From NCBI RefSeq assembly GCF_026212465.1, contig NC_080057.1:22951647-23015646 (forward strand): DNA of 64,000 nt, given 5' to 3'. The notes beneath the pieces are model-generated. The model saw only the letters and a list, made by a program, of their open reading frames with translations, had not been told where the DNA came from and searched no databases. The stretch comes from Amaranthus tricolor. Its lineage: Eukaryota; Streptophyta; Magnoliopsida; Caryophyllales; Amaranthaceae. The position numbers were made by a program, and so were the translations under genes. Below, in pieces: positions 11,890 to 23,700 of this stretch. The first letter of the stretch is position 1, and every line of letters starts with the position of its first letter.

Positions 11890-12290
11890 TTGGAATAAAA
11901 TAAGTTTTTTATAAAAAAAAATTTCAAAATAAGCTTTTGAGAAATTTTAATTCACAAAATAAGAGGCTTTATATCCGAGCTTAAGTTTATTTGCTGTTAC
12001 TAACAGTAAACAAAGAAGCTAGTTAAAAAAAATCAAAATTCTTTATGCGTCTCCCTTTTAAACGTTTGTTAGTAACAACGGAAAAAAAAATCAGAATGTT
12101 TGTTAGTAAAAGCGGAAAAATATGTTTCAGATTTTTTTTATCCCTTTAAACGCTATCACATCGCTTTCTTTTTGTTCGTTGTTAACAACAGCGAAAAAAA
12201 CGTTCGACCTCAACCTTGATATAAAAACGCTTATTTTAGGAATTAAAATTTTCCAAAATATATTGTGAGAATCTTTTTATAATGAAGTTT
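11890..12290. mobile_element. fold-back MITE with spaced palindromes
   Basis: The left part has AAAATAAGCTTTTGAGAA and the right part has the inverse ACGCTTATTTTAGGAATT. Between them lie TTTGCTGTTACTAACAGTAA near 11988, decayed GTTTGTTAGTAACAACGG copies and TTCGTTGTTAACAACAGCGAA near 12177. The layout matches the better preserved element at 45317-45791. Exact ends are uncertain. Confidence 0.5.
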
Positions 12291-13211
12291 TTTTTTCAAT
12301 TTTTCCATAAGTATTGCAATTATGTATTGCAACTTACATTCAAATTACTTATCACACATCTATAAGATTATTAAAATAATACTCCTAATGAGATAGCATC
12401 AATATGATTTTAGGTTGTTTTAAATTTCGTCCTTTGCAGTGTTGTTTCTGGTATTTAAAAACTTTAGCTAAACTGAAAGAAATAGGTCATCTTTATGGAC
12501 GATTGATTATAAACTTAACAATAATATATACGGACCCTATATATTATAATTATCATTATAAATATACATGTTTCATATACTTCTTAGTTGATACAAAAAA
12601 AAACTAATCATAAATAGCAAACTTCTAGTGTTTACTTCATTAACCATAATTTTAAGATATTAAGGTCCTTTTTTACTCCGAGTCTAGGTAAATATCTACT
12701 TTATTTATGATTAGAACGACTGTAATCTTTTAATATAAGAAATATAATATTAAATGAAAAGAAAGTTTAAGTGATATCAAAAGAATCGTTTAATTTATAA
12801 ATCAGATTGAAAAATTAACAAAATTTATTTCCAATAAAAAATATAAAAATAAGCAAAATAATATGAAACAAAAATTAATGCAAATTAAAAATTAGGTATA
12901 CAACATTCAATGTTCAATATGAATTGGTAGAAGATCTCGAGACAAAGTAGCCTAAATTTAAGTATAATCTCCATATCCGATGTACAAATTATGTTTTAGG
13001 CTGAGGTGGAATCCAACTAATAAGATTCCTTTGTCTTTCACTTCCTCAGTTTTACTTTAAGTAAAGTAACTTTTGAATACTACCCAATCTTGAGCATATA
13101 AAACTAAATTTTTTTATTACATGGTTGGCTATAGCCTATAGGTGAGGAAAGGGCAAGTATTTAATGCACAACATTTGCTTAAAAAATAACTTTTTTTTTT
13201 ATTTTTTATGT
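12291..13211. other. intergenic DNA
   Basis: No supported gene. The 67-codon frame at 12404-12607 has no recognisable domain and AT-driven composition, and I do not call it. Confidence 0.5.
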
Positions 13212-13213
13212 TA

Positions 13214-13447
13214 TTTCCGTTTAAAATATTCTATTTTGTAGAAAGAAATTTGATTAAGATTTTTAAGACATATATAAATGATAAAATATATTCATGTGAA
13301 ATCTCGTTAGATTCGTTTTAATGTTGACTTTTTATTATGTATTTTTTATAATTTTTTATGATACGTATTTAGAGATATTAAAGCTCAAAATTTACTTTGA
13401 AAATTGTGCAAAAAGTAAACAAAAAAGACACAAAAGAACGGAGGGAA
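13214..13447. mobile_element. decayed Stowaway-like MITE
   Basis: The right end AACGGAGGGAA is followed by TA (13448-13449). The left end TTTCCGTTT follows TA at 13212-13213. The interior ATTCATGTGAAATCTCGTTAGATTC is homologous to the interior of 6956-7199. The left terminus has lost the CCCTCC core, so the boundaries are approximate. Confidence 0.5.
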
Positions 13448-13868
13448 TAATATTACTCTCTAATTAAGATAAGATTTAAGTTTTTTGCCTGAGAATTGCA
13501 TTTAATGTTTTTTGCCTCCAGGGGTGAAACTAGTATTTTGATATAATTAAAAGCGTCAAATAGTCGATATACTATAAAAATTATATATATAAGTAGTTAA
13601 ACTACGAAAAATTTAAAACTATATAGACTAAAATAAACTTAAATTATAGAAAAAAAATCATTTTCAACACATGGAGACATGGAGTTGAAGTTTTCCTTTT
13701 GAAAAAATAGCAAGTGTTTTTAACTACAATATTTGCCTAGTAATTTCAACAATAAACACAATTTAAATTACGATGGCAAAAATATATATAGAAAAAATAA
13801 ATATAAAATTATGGAGGAGAAAGAGCAATTACATTATAATATAAATTTGCTAGTTTATTTTATAGAAT

Positions 13869-14312
13869 AAATTAGAATTTCAACCTTTAACATTAAATTT
13901 AGGTTTTGATCCAATTACAGATCCAGTAACAGATGCACTCCAAACCAAGACAGCCACTGAGGACTACACTTGGGGTGATGAACCTGAACCTGAAGTCTTT
14001 CAAAAAAAGGGTCAAGCCTTAATAGAGCCAAACAGACACATTGATTTATCTCAAGACCAAGGAGGAAATGCTGGAAGCAACTTAAGGCTGGCTGTTCATC
14101 CCAAACACACACAAACAGCAGCACAAACAACCAAACAGCCAACTGAACAGGTTGTCTGCCAGTTGACTATGCAGAGCACTTGGAGATCACACTGGTACAC
14201 CAAGAGACTAGAGAATCCAAGGAAAATCATCTCTATACATGGGCCAAGTAACCAAGGCACAAGGACAACCCTAATGGTCTACACAGAACCCATGATCCCA
14301 GCTCCAAAGTCC
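13869..14312 (+). pseudogene. unidentified open frame next to an LTR; probable retroelement coding 3' end
   Basis: One plus-strand frame stays open for about 148 codons from just after a TAG at 13866-13868 to a TAA at 14310-14312. Its composition is GC-richer and far more protein-like than the flanks. Readable segments include DPITDPVTDALQTKTATEDY, WGDEPEPEVF, LRLAVHPKHT, STWRSHWYTKRLENPRK and GPSNQGTRTTLMVYTEP. There is no ATG near the start, so the 5' part is missing or lies in a lost exon. It stops 16 bp before a putative LTR (14329-14815), which suggests the C-terminal part of a retrotransposon polyprotein or an extra ORF. I do not recognise the family. The opposite-strand frame at 13915-14142 is a shadow. 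Confidence 0.45.
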
Positions 14313-14328
14313 TAAGTCAGTCAGATGA

Positions 14329-14815
14329 GTGTTAAAAACTGATGTCAGTTTGTATTAGGGTGTTTCTGTTTTATCCTCATGTATAGCACATGATTTTTAA
14401 TAAAAGGCTTAGGAAGTTAGTTAAGTTTGTTAGGCCTAAAAATAGCCGTTCGAATCCTATATAAAGGGATCCTCTCATTTGTATCAATCATTCAGATTTC
14501 TTAATAAATTTCCTTCAAGTAATTGCTTGCAATTTCTATCCTGAGAGAGTTCTTTGTGGGTGAAACAAAGAGAACATTCAGTTTTTCCACAAAGAGTAAG
14601 AGAGTGAATCTTAATCAGAGTGTGAGGAAAAGGCCAATTGGTTGAGTAAAGACCAATTTGTTTCTATCCAAGGCACAGAACCATTCCTTGGAATTGTTCT
14701 GGCCACCTTTTGTTTCACCCAGACAGAAGGCTTGTGTGAGTCACATTGCAAGAACATTCTTGGTGTTGTTCTTGGAGTATTTGATCAAGTTCTTAAAGTA
14801 TTCAACCCCTTGCAC
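14329..14815 (+). repeat. putative LTR (single copy) of an LTR retrotransposon
   Basis: Starts TGTTAAAAACTGATGTCAG and ends near CAACCCCTTGCA, in the TG...CA form. It carries a promoter-like CTATATAAAGGG at about 14456-14467 and polyadenylation-like AATAAA signals near 14398 and 14502. It follows an open coding frame, so it would be the 3' LTR of a 5'-truncated insertion. No second LTR or target duplication was found in the window, so this remains tentative. Confidence 0.5.
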
Positions 14816-15843
14816 GCATGAGGTTTCAAATGTATAACTCTAACAATTGAGTTATACTAGTTTTTTTAATATTTATTCACTCTTTAGAGTATATATTATA
14901 TATTAGTACAGGTCAAAGCTAAAAATACAAAAAATTGTGTTTTTGACAATGGAAGCCTGCCTCCCCTAGCCCTTTAGATTTGCCCTTTTATGTTCCATTT
15001 ATTTTTTATTATTTTGAATTACTATATATTAGTTTTTTCGTTTACATGATGTCAAATAAGCAAAAAAAAAAAAGTAATTAATAATTTACCAAATTCCAAC
15101 TATAAAGTAGGAAAAAAAAGACTTTTTGAATTAAGAATACATGTTAGATTGAAAAAGAAAAGTAAAACTTTCAGTCTTCATAACTAAGCAAATATATACA
15201 GTAAATAATTTCACACAGCCTAAGCCTAAGATAACTGCTAAGGTAACCTACAACTGCAAGTGCAAAAAATTAAAATAATGAACAAAAGTATAATTGATGT
15301 TTTTTCTTTTACTTTTTCTTTTTAGACCTTAGCAATATAGTAATTCTGCCTTGAGTCTGGACGTTGTTCATTGTCAGTCTCAAGCCAGAATTAATAAGGA
15401 GGAAGGTGAATGGTAAATTTGTGACAATCAGTTTAATATATTTAATTATATATCTCATGATCATAAATCAAAAAATCAATTCTCGTGAATACACTCCTAA
15501 TTAAATCCATGTGGGCTAAGTACCACTCAAATGATCTATTTTGTGGAATCCACCTTAATCATTTGAGATTAACACTTGGGCATCGTAATTGCTATTGTTG
15601 ACCTTTGTAGTATAGTGCAAAATATCGCTTCTATTGCTTATAAAGGTTTACAAATTCTATTAGGTAAATCCATGTATATTTAGTGTGTTAAAATGATTAT
15701 TAATAATTCTAAACTGATCAATTAGAAAAATGAGCTATAGTACTAAATAAATATAGACTGCAACTACCGCAAAACCATTCATATTACCATTAAATATGTT
15801 TTGTTTTACACAATCGAAAATGCATTTTTACACTAAATAAGTG
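14816..15843. other. intergenic DNA downstream of the HIPP gene
   Basis: Beyond the HIPP stop codon this region holds AT-rich sequence without coding signal. It should include the 3' UTR of the HIPP transcript next to 15843. No clear MITE ends seen. Confidence 0.5.
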
Positions 15844-18279
15844 CTACATCAAACGGCACTGTCTAGAATCATCATTGTAATAATGATCATCATTAACATA
15901 ATTTATTGGGTTGGAAGGAGGTGGAATATGCATCATGGGATGCCGAGAATATTCATAGGCGTAATATGGTGGGGCATAATAAGAGGTACTATTGCTAGGT
16001 TGTGCCATACTATAACTGATTCCAAGTTGTGAAATTGGGTAGTGTTGTGCTAGACCATGAGGAGGGTACATGTAATCCTGCTGTGGAATGGGCCTGAAAT
16101 TATCTATAGGCCCGAGATATGGCCCATTTTCGTAGCCTTGTCTAGGAGGCCCTATGCCGCAGGCCGGATATCCAAGGTTTACAGATTCAATGGGCCTTCC
16201 ATGCTGCAGCAAAGGCCCGGGATTCTCTTCTTGCAATGTTTGTGGTTGTGTTTGTTGTGTTGGTGCTGGTGCTGGTGTTGTTGGTTCTGTAGCTGACGTT
16301 GATGTTGTTGGATCCGGTGCTGGTGCTGATGCTGTTGTTGATTCTGGTGCTGGTGCTGGTGCTGGTGTCGGTTCTGGTGCTGGTCCTGGTGCTATTGTCA
16401 GTGGCGGACACAAGAAAAAGTCATTGGGAGCACAAATGACTTATAAGTATAGAAAAACTCCAATACAAAAAATAAAATATATAGAGTTGTCATAAAAAAT
16501 ATATCAAAGATTATAAGGTATTATTATTCAAGTATCCTTAAGTGTAGACGCTGGAGGGCACCTAGGTCCACCACAACTAAGAAAAAAGTCATTGGGAGCA
16601 CAAATATCGATATGAAAATTTGCTATAATTTATCTATATAACATATTTTGGGCCTTCAACCATCAACTAAAACTCTGATACCATATAAAAAAAACAACTC
16701 AATCAAAAACTTTAACTTTATATTTAAAGCATCGAGATATCTTATATACTTTTAACATTTATTTTAACTTTACAAGATCTTATAAAAATATACTCACCAC
16801 TTTTTGAAGGTGTTCCTTCCTCGCCTGCAAGTGTCGGAGGGCATTTGACTCCGCCACTAGCAGGCTTCGGCACTTGAGCTGGACGAACGGAATTCGTCCC
16901 GACAGGCATTGACCCTCCTGCAGCTACTGCTTCAGATACAAGACTTGATGCTTGTTGAGGAGCAACACAATCACCATTTCCAGAACTTCCATTTCCTTTA
17001 CTTTTCTTTTTCTTCTTCTTATCATTATTATTACCACTCCCTTTTCCATCACCATTATCACAATTTCCACCAGTTTTTCCTTCTTGGATTTTCAAGTTTT
17101 TATCATTATGACTGTCAGGCATACTAATCTTCTCATTTCCATTAGGAATTTTAGTAGATTTTGCTTGATTTTCTGCTTTGTGGTCTTTGGTACTGTTTTT
17201 CTTACTGTTTTTATTGGTGGGTTTAGTCTCTTGATTTTGATGAATTGGTTCATCTACCAATTTCCCTTTATAAACAGACTTATCCGCCCATAGTTCAGCA
17301 GGTTTACCAGATTTAGAAAGTTTGTGGAGAAGAGTCTGAGCTTCTATATTGCCTGTCACTGTAACCTTGTGCTGGTGTGAATCAATTTCTGTCATATATA
17401 CTCCTGCACCATTTAAAATATTGTAAGCGAGACGAATCCGAGATATAAGTATATTATGCACAAACACTCCTTTTTGTGTATGCGTAGAACCAACTCGACT
17501 ATCATTTTTATGTATTATATGTTACACAATTCAACCGGGACGATTTATCTCACATCGATGAATTAAAAATGGTTTATTTGGCAGTGACAATTCGTCACAT
17601 AATCACCTGTGGGCCCATTCGTGCAAACACATTCACAAGCATCCATGGGCTCATGCCCACAAACCCGCAAATAATAAGCGTTATCATTTAATTAGGTTCA
17701 CTCTTTTTCAAAATCAAGATTACTCATTAAGCATTATATGCAAATCCACCGTCCATTATTTTGATGAGGTGGGATTCATTATTTCCAACATATTTAATAC
17801 TAAAAGGATTTTTAATGAATGACTTGAGTAATAGCTTAGGCAGACCCGAACCTAGATTTTGAAGAAAATTAGAATCATTTTGAAACCCATAAAAGTAGAG
17901 TGGAACAACTGAACAACTGAACAAAAAAAATACTGAAACACATAAGAGAGAATTAAGTACCATCAATTTTGTGCAGAATTTTCTTCACTTTCTTCTTGCA
18001 ACCTTCACAATGTATTGGGACTCTCAAGGTCCAAGTCTATTAATGCAGTTAATAAATTAAGTATTAATCACAAGCAAGAAACTTAAACTAAACTATTTAA
18101 GAATAGATAACTAATGCTTCATCCGTTCATTAGAATTTGCCCCATTTAATTAAAAAAATTACCGTAGAAAATGGTCAAAAGGAGCAAATTGAAAGGGACG
18201 GAGCAGTAGTTTGATAAATGGTGTATGAAAATACCTGGTATTTTAAAGGTCCCTGAAGGTTGTCTGTTGGTGCAGCCAT
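15844..18279 (-). CDS. heavy-metal-associated isoprenylated plant protein (HIPP)
   Basis: Four exons join in frame (424 residues): 18279-18235, 18036-17961, 17403-16798 and 16391-15844. Exon 1 gives MAAPTDNLQGPLKYQ. Exon 2 starts the HMA domain, TWTLRVPIHCEGCKKKVKK, whose CxxC pair (CEGC) is the expected metal-binding site. Exon 3 completes the beta-alpha-beta fold (GVYMTEIDSHQHKVTVTG, LLHKLSKSGKPAELW). It then runs into a long low-complexity Lys/Asn/Gly/Ser region typical of HIPPs. Exon 4 is Pro/Ala/Thr-rich, then Tyr/Pro-rich, and ends CRLM, a CaaX box for farnesylation. HIPPs bind metals through the HMA domain and are held at membranes or in the nucleus by the lipid; the exact partner is unknown here. 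Intron 3 (16797-16392) lies almost wholly within a transposon insertion that supplies the donor and the last 21 codons of exon 3. Confidence 0.88.
16399..16860. mobile_element. hAT-like MITE inserted in the HIPP coding region
   Basis: The ends are CAGTGGCGGACAC at the left and, inverted, CTAGTGGCGGAGTC at the right. CAGTGGCGGA-type ends are widespread in plant hAT-like non-autonomous elements. The interior contains AAGAAAAAGTCATTGGGAGC twice (about 16413 and 16582) and a GGAGGGCACCTAGGTCC block resembling the right end, so one partial copy may be nested in another. I could not find a clean 8-bp target duplication. A TRIM-like fragment (TCTGATACCATAT, CTCAATCAAAAACTTTAAC) sits near 16670-16715. 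Confidence 0.65.
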
Positions 18280-19068
18280 CTATTAAGAGTTAAAAGTGGG
18301 AAGAAAATAGGTTTTAATTTAGAAGAACAAATCGGGATAAGAGAAGTGTAATGAAGTGTTTGCTCATGTTTATGAGAGTAATGAGTATATGTAGATGGAG
18401 GTTAAAGGTGTGGGAAAGAAAAGTAAGAAAAAAGAGGTACAAACAATGGCCAAATTTTAAATTTACTTTTTCTAGAAAAGGACTTTTAGGCATACAACTA
18501 TGAAAGTAGATGGGCCCAATGTCTAAATTAAAATATTTATGTCATTAACATTCATTAAATGACTCTAGGTCTCTAGCGTATAAGAATTTGAGGTTGCGAT
18601 CTTACTCTTATTAATGACAACAAAGAAATTGTTTTTAATTGACTTATGCTAGCAAACATTATCAGTAACATCACAAAAATAAAAATTATACATGATTCAG
18701 AGAGTAATTTTAATATCTTCCATTATAATCCAAAATCAAAGAATTATAAATATTTAACCCATTCAAATAAGAAATGATAAAATTAGGAAAATAAAAAATA
18801 AAAATACAATCACTTCATGAATTTGCATTTTTACACATATATATTTAGAAAACTAGAGTTGCCTATTTTGGTGTTTTGTCAATTTTTTAGTATGATTTTT
18901 TGATTTGGATAGTTTTTAAATTTTGTTGAAGCTTAATTAAAAGAGTATATCTTATATCAGAACGGCTTATTAACAATGCAAATTGAATAAAATTAGTAAG
19001 ATTCAAAGTGAATGCTTTATTAGTTTAGTTGGACTATGTATTCCAAATTGTCATAGTGAGCTTGTCTT
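18280..19068. other. intergenic region upstream of the HIPP gene
   Basis: This holds the presumed HIPP promoter and 5' UTR (minus strand). No clear TATA box could be assigned. The rest is AT-rich without genes. Confidence 0.45.
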
Positions 19069-19077
19069 ATTTAGAAT

Positions 19078-21142
19078 CAACCATTCTTATTTGACACCGT
19101 CTTTAGAAGAGGCGTCTTAGTTATGGGCAGGCCCAAATGTTAAATTAAAAAAAATGATTAAATTAATGCAAATACGCGCCTAACTTTTCAATTTCCTTCT
19201 GTGGGTTTCTTTACACTCTCTTTGACAAAACTTCTCAACTTCTCATCTTCACCAACTTCCTCTCTCAAACTCTTTCAGTCTCCATTTGCGTTTCTCAAGG
19301 TTTCGTTTCGGTGTGTTTAACTCCATCATTGTTTTGTTCATCCTCTGTTTATCTTCTTCAACATTTGCAACACCATTAAAGGTATGTATTTATGTTTCAT
19401 CTTCACCATTTTCGTTTTTAAAGCTTTTATTTTCATTTTTTTTTGGGTTAATTGTGTTATATGTTAGTTGGAATTACAATCCTCTGATTTTTTTTTCTAA
19501 ATTAAGCTTCATTAACGATGGAAATAGTGAATTTTGAAGAAGAAAACAATGTCTACTATTTGGAAAGGTAATAAAAGCAATTGTAGTTTTTCTGATTTTT
19601 TTTTTTAAATTAAACTTCATCAATGGTGGAAAACAGTGATGTTGAAGAAGACAACAATGCAATGGCTACTCGTTGAGAAAGGTAATAAAAACAATTGTAG
19701 ATATAACATAATATATTTGTGGTTATAACATAATATATTTGGGATTTTTTACATCCCATAGTTACACATTTTTTATACATATGATTATCTAATAAATTTG
19801 CAATTTTATTATTGTAGTGTTGACAAGAACATATACATAAACTGCAAATCTCATTTATTTCACACCAATGGAAAAGAGATCGTGAAGCTAACTCCCAAAC
19901 AAATCGAGAATGTTACGAATATTGAATTTGAAGAATTGCTCAAGATGAAGCATTTGGTTTATATTGTAGTTTTGACAAGAACATATACGCAAGTTTTAGT
20001 TTATACTTTAATAGCCTTTACTGTTTGTAGTTCAAGACTTCTTAAGTATTAAATTAAGTTGATATATTTGACTATGTTATTGAAAATAAGACATAGTTAA
20101 TATTATAATACTACTCTTTTGGTATTATAATACTTTACAATTGGAATTATAATGATTTACATTTTTCTTTGATATTATTGTCAAATTATAGTAATTGGAT
20201 TTATAATTTTATAAAATTTGTATTATATCAAAAAATTATTAGAAATGTATAACCAATGTAGCTGGATGTATAACCCCAAATATACATTATTTTAACACCA
20301 CATATATTATGATAAAACCTCAAATATATGTTGTTATAACACAAAATATATTATGTTATAACCCCATAATGTACATTTGCATAACCCCAAAAATATTATG
20401 TTATAACCAAAATATATTATATTATAACTCAAAATATATTATGTTATTATCCCAAATGTATGTTGCCTTAACACCAAATACATGTTGTTAAAACCTCAAT
20501 ATATGTTGTTATAACCTCAATTATATTATGTTATAACCCTAAATATATTATATTATTACCCAATGTGATACTCCTGATTACATCAACCTATGTCAAATGT
20601 TCAAGGTTATAATACCAATTATATTTGGTTATATCCCCAAATATATGAATTTATAACTTACGATTGCTTTTATTACTCTTCCTAAAAAATTAGCTATTGT
20701 TGTCTTCTTTAACATCATTGTTTTCCACCATAGATAAAACTTAATTTTTTAAAAAATTAAAATTCAGAAGAACCACAATTGCTTTTATTACCTTCTCCAA
20801 ACAGTAAACATTATTGTCTTCTTCAACACTACCATTTTCCACCGTAGATAAAACTTAATTTTTTTAAAAAAAAAAAATACAATTAAATTCAAGCATTAAA
20901 TCTTCCATTGTTAGACAATCTTCAAGTTGCAGAAGTAGAGTATAGTTGAAAGTTGAAGAAGGGAGATGAAAATCTAATATCTTCATAATGGAGGTTTTAT
21001 TTTGCTTGGGGAAGAAGCAGTTATCATTGGACTTTTCATATTCCAAAAAAAACTACATAAAAAGCTATTAACTAAATATGGAATATGGGTTGGGCTCTTG
21101 AGAGTCGTTTTTATAAAAGACGGTCTCTCAAAAGAGGACCTA
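19078..21142. mobile_element. 2.1-kb Mutator-like element, family A relative, 9-bp TSD
   Basis: Flanked by perfect 9-bp direct repeats ATTTAGAAT at 19069-19077 and 21143-21151. The termini read inward as CAACCATTCTTATTTGACAC and TAGGTCCTCTTTTGAGAGAC, and both place CCGTCTTT exactly at base 20. The subterminal arms form a large imperfect inverted repeat. Each arm carries two copies of a roughly 105-bp module (left about 19480-19700, right about 20664-20870) with GAAGAAGACAACAAT and AAAGGTAATAAAA-CAATTGTAG signatures. The centre contains a short frame (about 19798-19968, KEIVKLTPKQIENVTNIEFEELL) and an AT-rich tandem array. No transposase is recognisable, so it is non-autonomous. Confidence 0.8.
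20230..20560. repeat. degenerate about 25-bp tandem array inside the Mutator-like element
   Basis: About a dozen imperfect units of the form CCCAAATATATTATGTTATAA, each with small changes. Units also occur singly on the left side near 19700-19745 in the opposite sense. No coding role is likely; the frame at 20309-20491 is a product of the repeat. Confidence 0.75.
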
Positions 21143-21151
21143 ATTTAGAAT

Positions 21152-23691
21152 TTGTGTAATTGGATTTAGGTTGTAATTGGAATAAGTATCGTCTTTTTCA
21201 GATAAGATCTTGAGATTAAATTTCACCTAATCTTCTTCTTTTTTCGGTCTACTATTTAATCTCAAATTAAAAAAAAAAAAAAAGAATGCACTAACCATAA
21301 AAAATGATACATCATCTGAAGGAAACCAGAATTAGGTTTACAATTACGACTTACAAGAGATAGCACTATATTTTGTGCCCAAAACATAAGAAAACTTATG
21401 TCAAAAGAAGCAGCACTTATCCAAAATAATACTTGTACATCATCTAATGGAAGCCACAGAATTATCCGCAACAGTTGGTGCTACTATAAGTCATGCTAAG
21501 TATTGCTCCCTCTCTTTGTCCTTCTGAGCAGTAACGGATCCAAATATTATATTAGTTAGGTTCAGAAAGTTAAATTTAAAAATAATAACAGAGTTAATAT
21601 TAAATAAGTTAAAATATTAAGCAATGGCAAATATAAAAACTTCATTTTCAAAGTCACAATTAATGTGAGAGTTTATAATTTTCGAACACTTAATTTTCAA
21701 ACATTAAACCTAATTTTTTGAGATTAAGATTCTAGTATAGGTTGCTAAGTATTACTCCCTCATTTTATCCTTTAAGCAGTGTCGGATCCGGTAAGTGAAT
21801 TTTAAAAAGTCAAATTTAAAAATCAATAACAAAATCATTGTTGTACAACTTAAAATTTTAAGCTGACAGATCCAAACGTTATATCATGACATGTTTAAAA
21901 AATTTTTAAAGTGGCAATTAATATGAGAGTTTATAATTTTCCAACAATTAAATTCCAAATATTGAATCTAATTTTTTAAAATTAAGATTACCAACTTAAG
22001 TGAAATGATCCCACCATAAGTTGAGTAAGAGTTAGAAGATACTCACCTCTCCTTTCCAACTTTCCAACCATTGTTGTGGGGGCCACTTTTGCTGTATAAA
22101 AGGTCAAAAAAGCATTTTGAAAAGATGTAAATTGGGAAAATTAATAAACTCATTAAAAAAAGTATCATAAAGCCCATAAATAAAGTATAACATCATAAAT
22201 AAAATAAAAATATAAAAGAAATACAATTACATCAATACAATAAAATCCAAATCTATATTCCTCAAAAAAAAATTTAAACATCAAGTGGTGTAGTACCTGT
22301 AGGCTCAGGCTGCAATTCACTACTAGCCAACCGGCAATCGATACTACACTCGACTAGCACCTGAACGGTACTCGATCAGCGAGAATCGGAGAACGAGTAC
22401 CCAACCGGCAACCGCCAAGACGCCAACCATTCGTTCACTGTTGAACGTTGTCAAATTTTTAGGAACTGATTAACTTGAATACATGATTTGGGGAGAAGAA
22501 ATTGATTGTTGCCATTAAAATTAACTCAATTTATATTCAAGAAAAATCTAATGTTGGAATCAAATGACATGGTTGAACTTGAAAATTAATTAAATTAATT
22601 TAGAGAGAAGACAATCAGATGAAAGGAGGGGTACCGTACCAATGAATACAAAAAGACAAACGAACATGGAAATTGATTTGAAATTGAATTGGGGATTAAG
22701 AGTTAGAGTAAATTTGGGAAATTATTAATTGAGTAAATTTAGGAAATTGATATTGCTGATTGAATGGAATTGAGAGTTGAGTAATTACGGTAGAAGAGTA
22801 GAATACTGTTAAGGTGAACGGTTAAATGGAAATATTGCTATTTTTAGATTTAATTTTCCATATTTATTAATATATTATTTTTTTTCAAATGGGCTCCTTC
22901 AGAATTAATATTAGGTTATGAATTTTATGAAGAAAATGAGATGATTGAAGTTGGATAAATATGACGTATCAAAGAGATTTTGCAACCAAAATTACACTAA
23001 TTTTCATTCTCATTACCACTATTTATTACCACCTAACAAACGGACCGTAATTACTATTCTAAAATAATTACGTGGGGTCTTATTTAATTCATCTCAATAT
23101 ATACTTTAATAATTATTATTTTTATTCTGATTTGCTGTTTTGAACTGTTTTATTCGTTGTTCCCCTAAGGTTTAAGGACTTTTTCTATATATATCACAAA
23201 ATTTTAATAATGCTTATGGCATCCACATATTTTTCATTGACATTATTTTAATATTTTTATATTACATATGGTCCCTACATGTTTCTCATTAACTTTATTT
23301 AAATATTTTTAAATAATTATGTTAATGTTATTTTAAAATTTTGTAATACTTATGTTCTACACTTTTTTTCATTATTTTTATTATTCAATAAAATATTATA
23401 TTTACTATCTAAAATATTCAATTTTTTTAATTTCCGTAAGAGTTCCTTAGCTCATGGCAACATAAACGTGGAACGCAGGGAGTATATTAAAAATCAAAAT
23501 AATATATTAAATAACATAAAATAAACAATAGTTATAGCAACTAATTTGACCTAGATGTGAATTATTCTCTTCGTTCTTTAAAAAAATTTTCACTTTTCAT
23601 TTTTTGTGTTCTATTTGTTGTTCTCATAAGGAATCTTTCTTTTATATCACAAATTTTGAACAAAAATAACTTGTTCATCCTCATTTTAATA
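21152..23691. other. intergenic DNA with hAT-like pieces and possible orphan exons
   Basis: Two related blocks (about 21500-21545 and 21750-21800) with GTAACGGATCC or GTGTCGGATCC look like ends of CAGTGGCGGATCC-type elements. On the minus strand, 22098-22054 is bounded by a good acceptor (TTTATACAG) and donor (GTGAGTATC). The segment 22420-22350 begins with ATG, codes for a hydrophobic MVGVLAVAGWVLVLRFSLIE stretch and ends at a possible donor. These may be exons of a small gene or relics of one, and I could not build a convincing model. A GC-richer patch at 22300-22440 stands out from the AT-rich flanks. Confidence 0.3.
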
Positions 23692-23700
23692 TTTTAGTAA

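Noticed and set aside
13915..14142. Minus-strand 75-codon frame rich in Leu/Phe/Cys
   Set aside because: It overlaps a longer, more protein-like plus-strand frame that ends beside an LTR.
16057..16495. Plus-strand Gly/Ala/Val- and Cys/Trp-rich frames opposite HIPP exon 4
   Set aside because: They mirror the Pro/Ala/Thr-rich coding repeat on the minus strand. The minus-strand frame ends in a CaaX box and joins in frame with the HMA exons.
19286..19537. 83-codon frame starting MRFSRFRFGVFNS, resembling a signal peptide
   Set aside because: It lies inside the 2.1-kb Mutator-like element, becomes poly-Phe low complexity, and a plausible donor (AAAGGTATG) interrupts it. No downstream partner forms a known protein.
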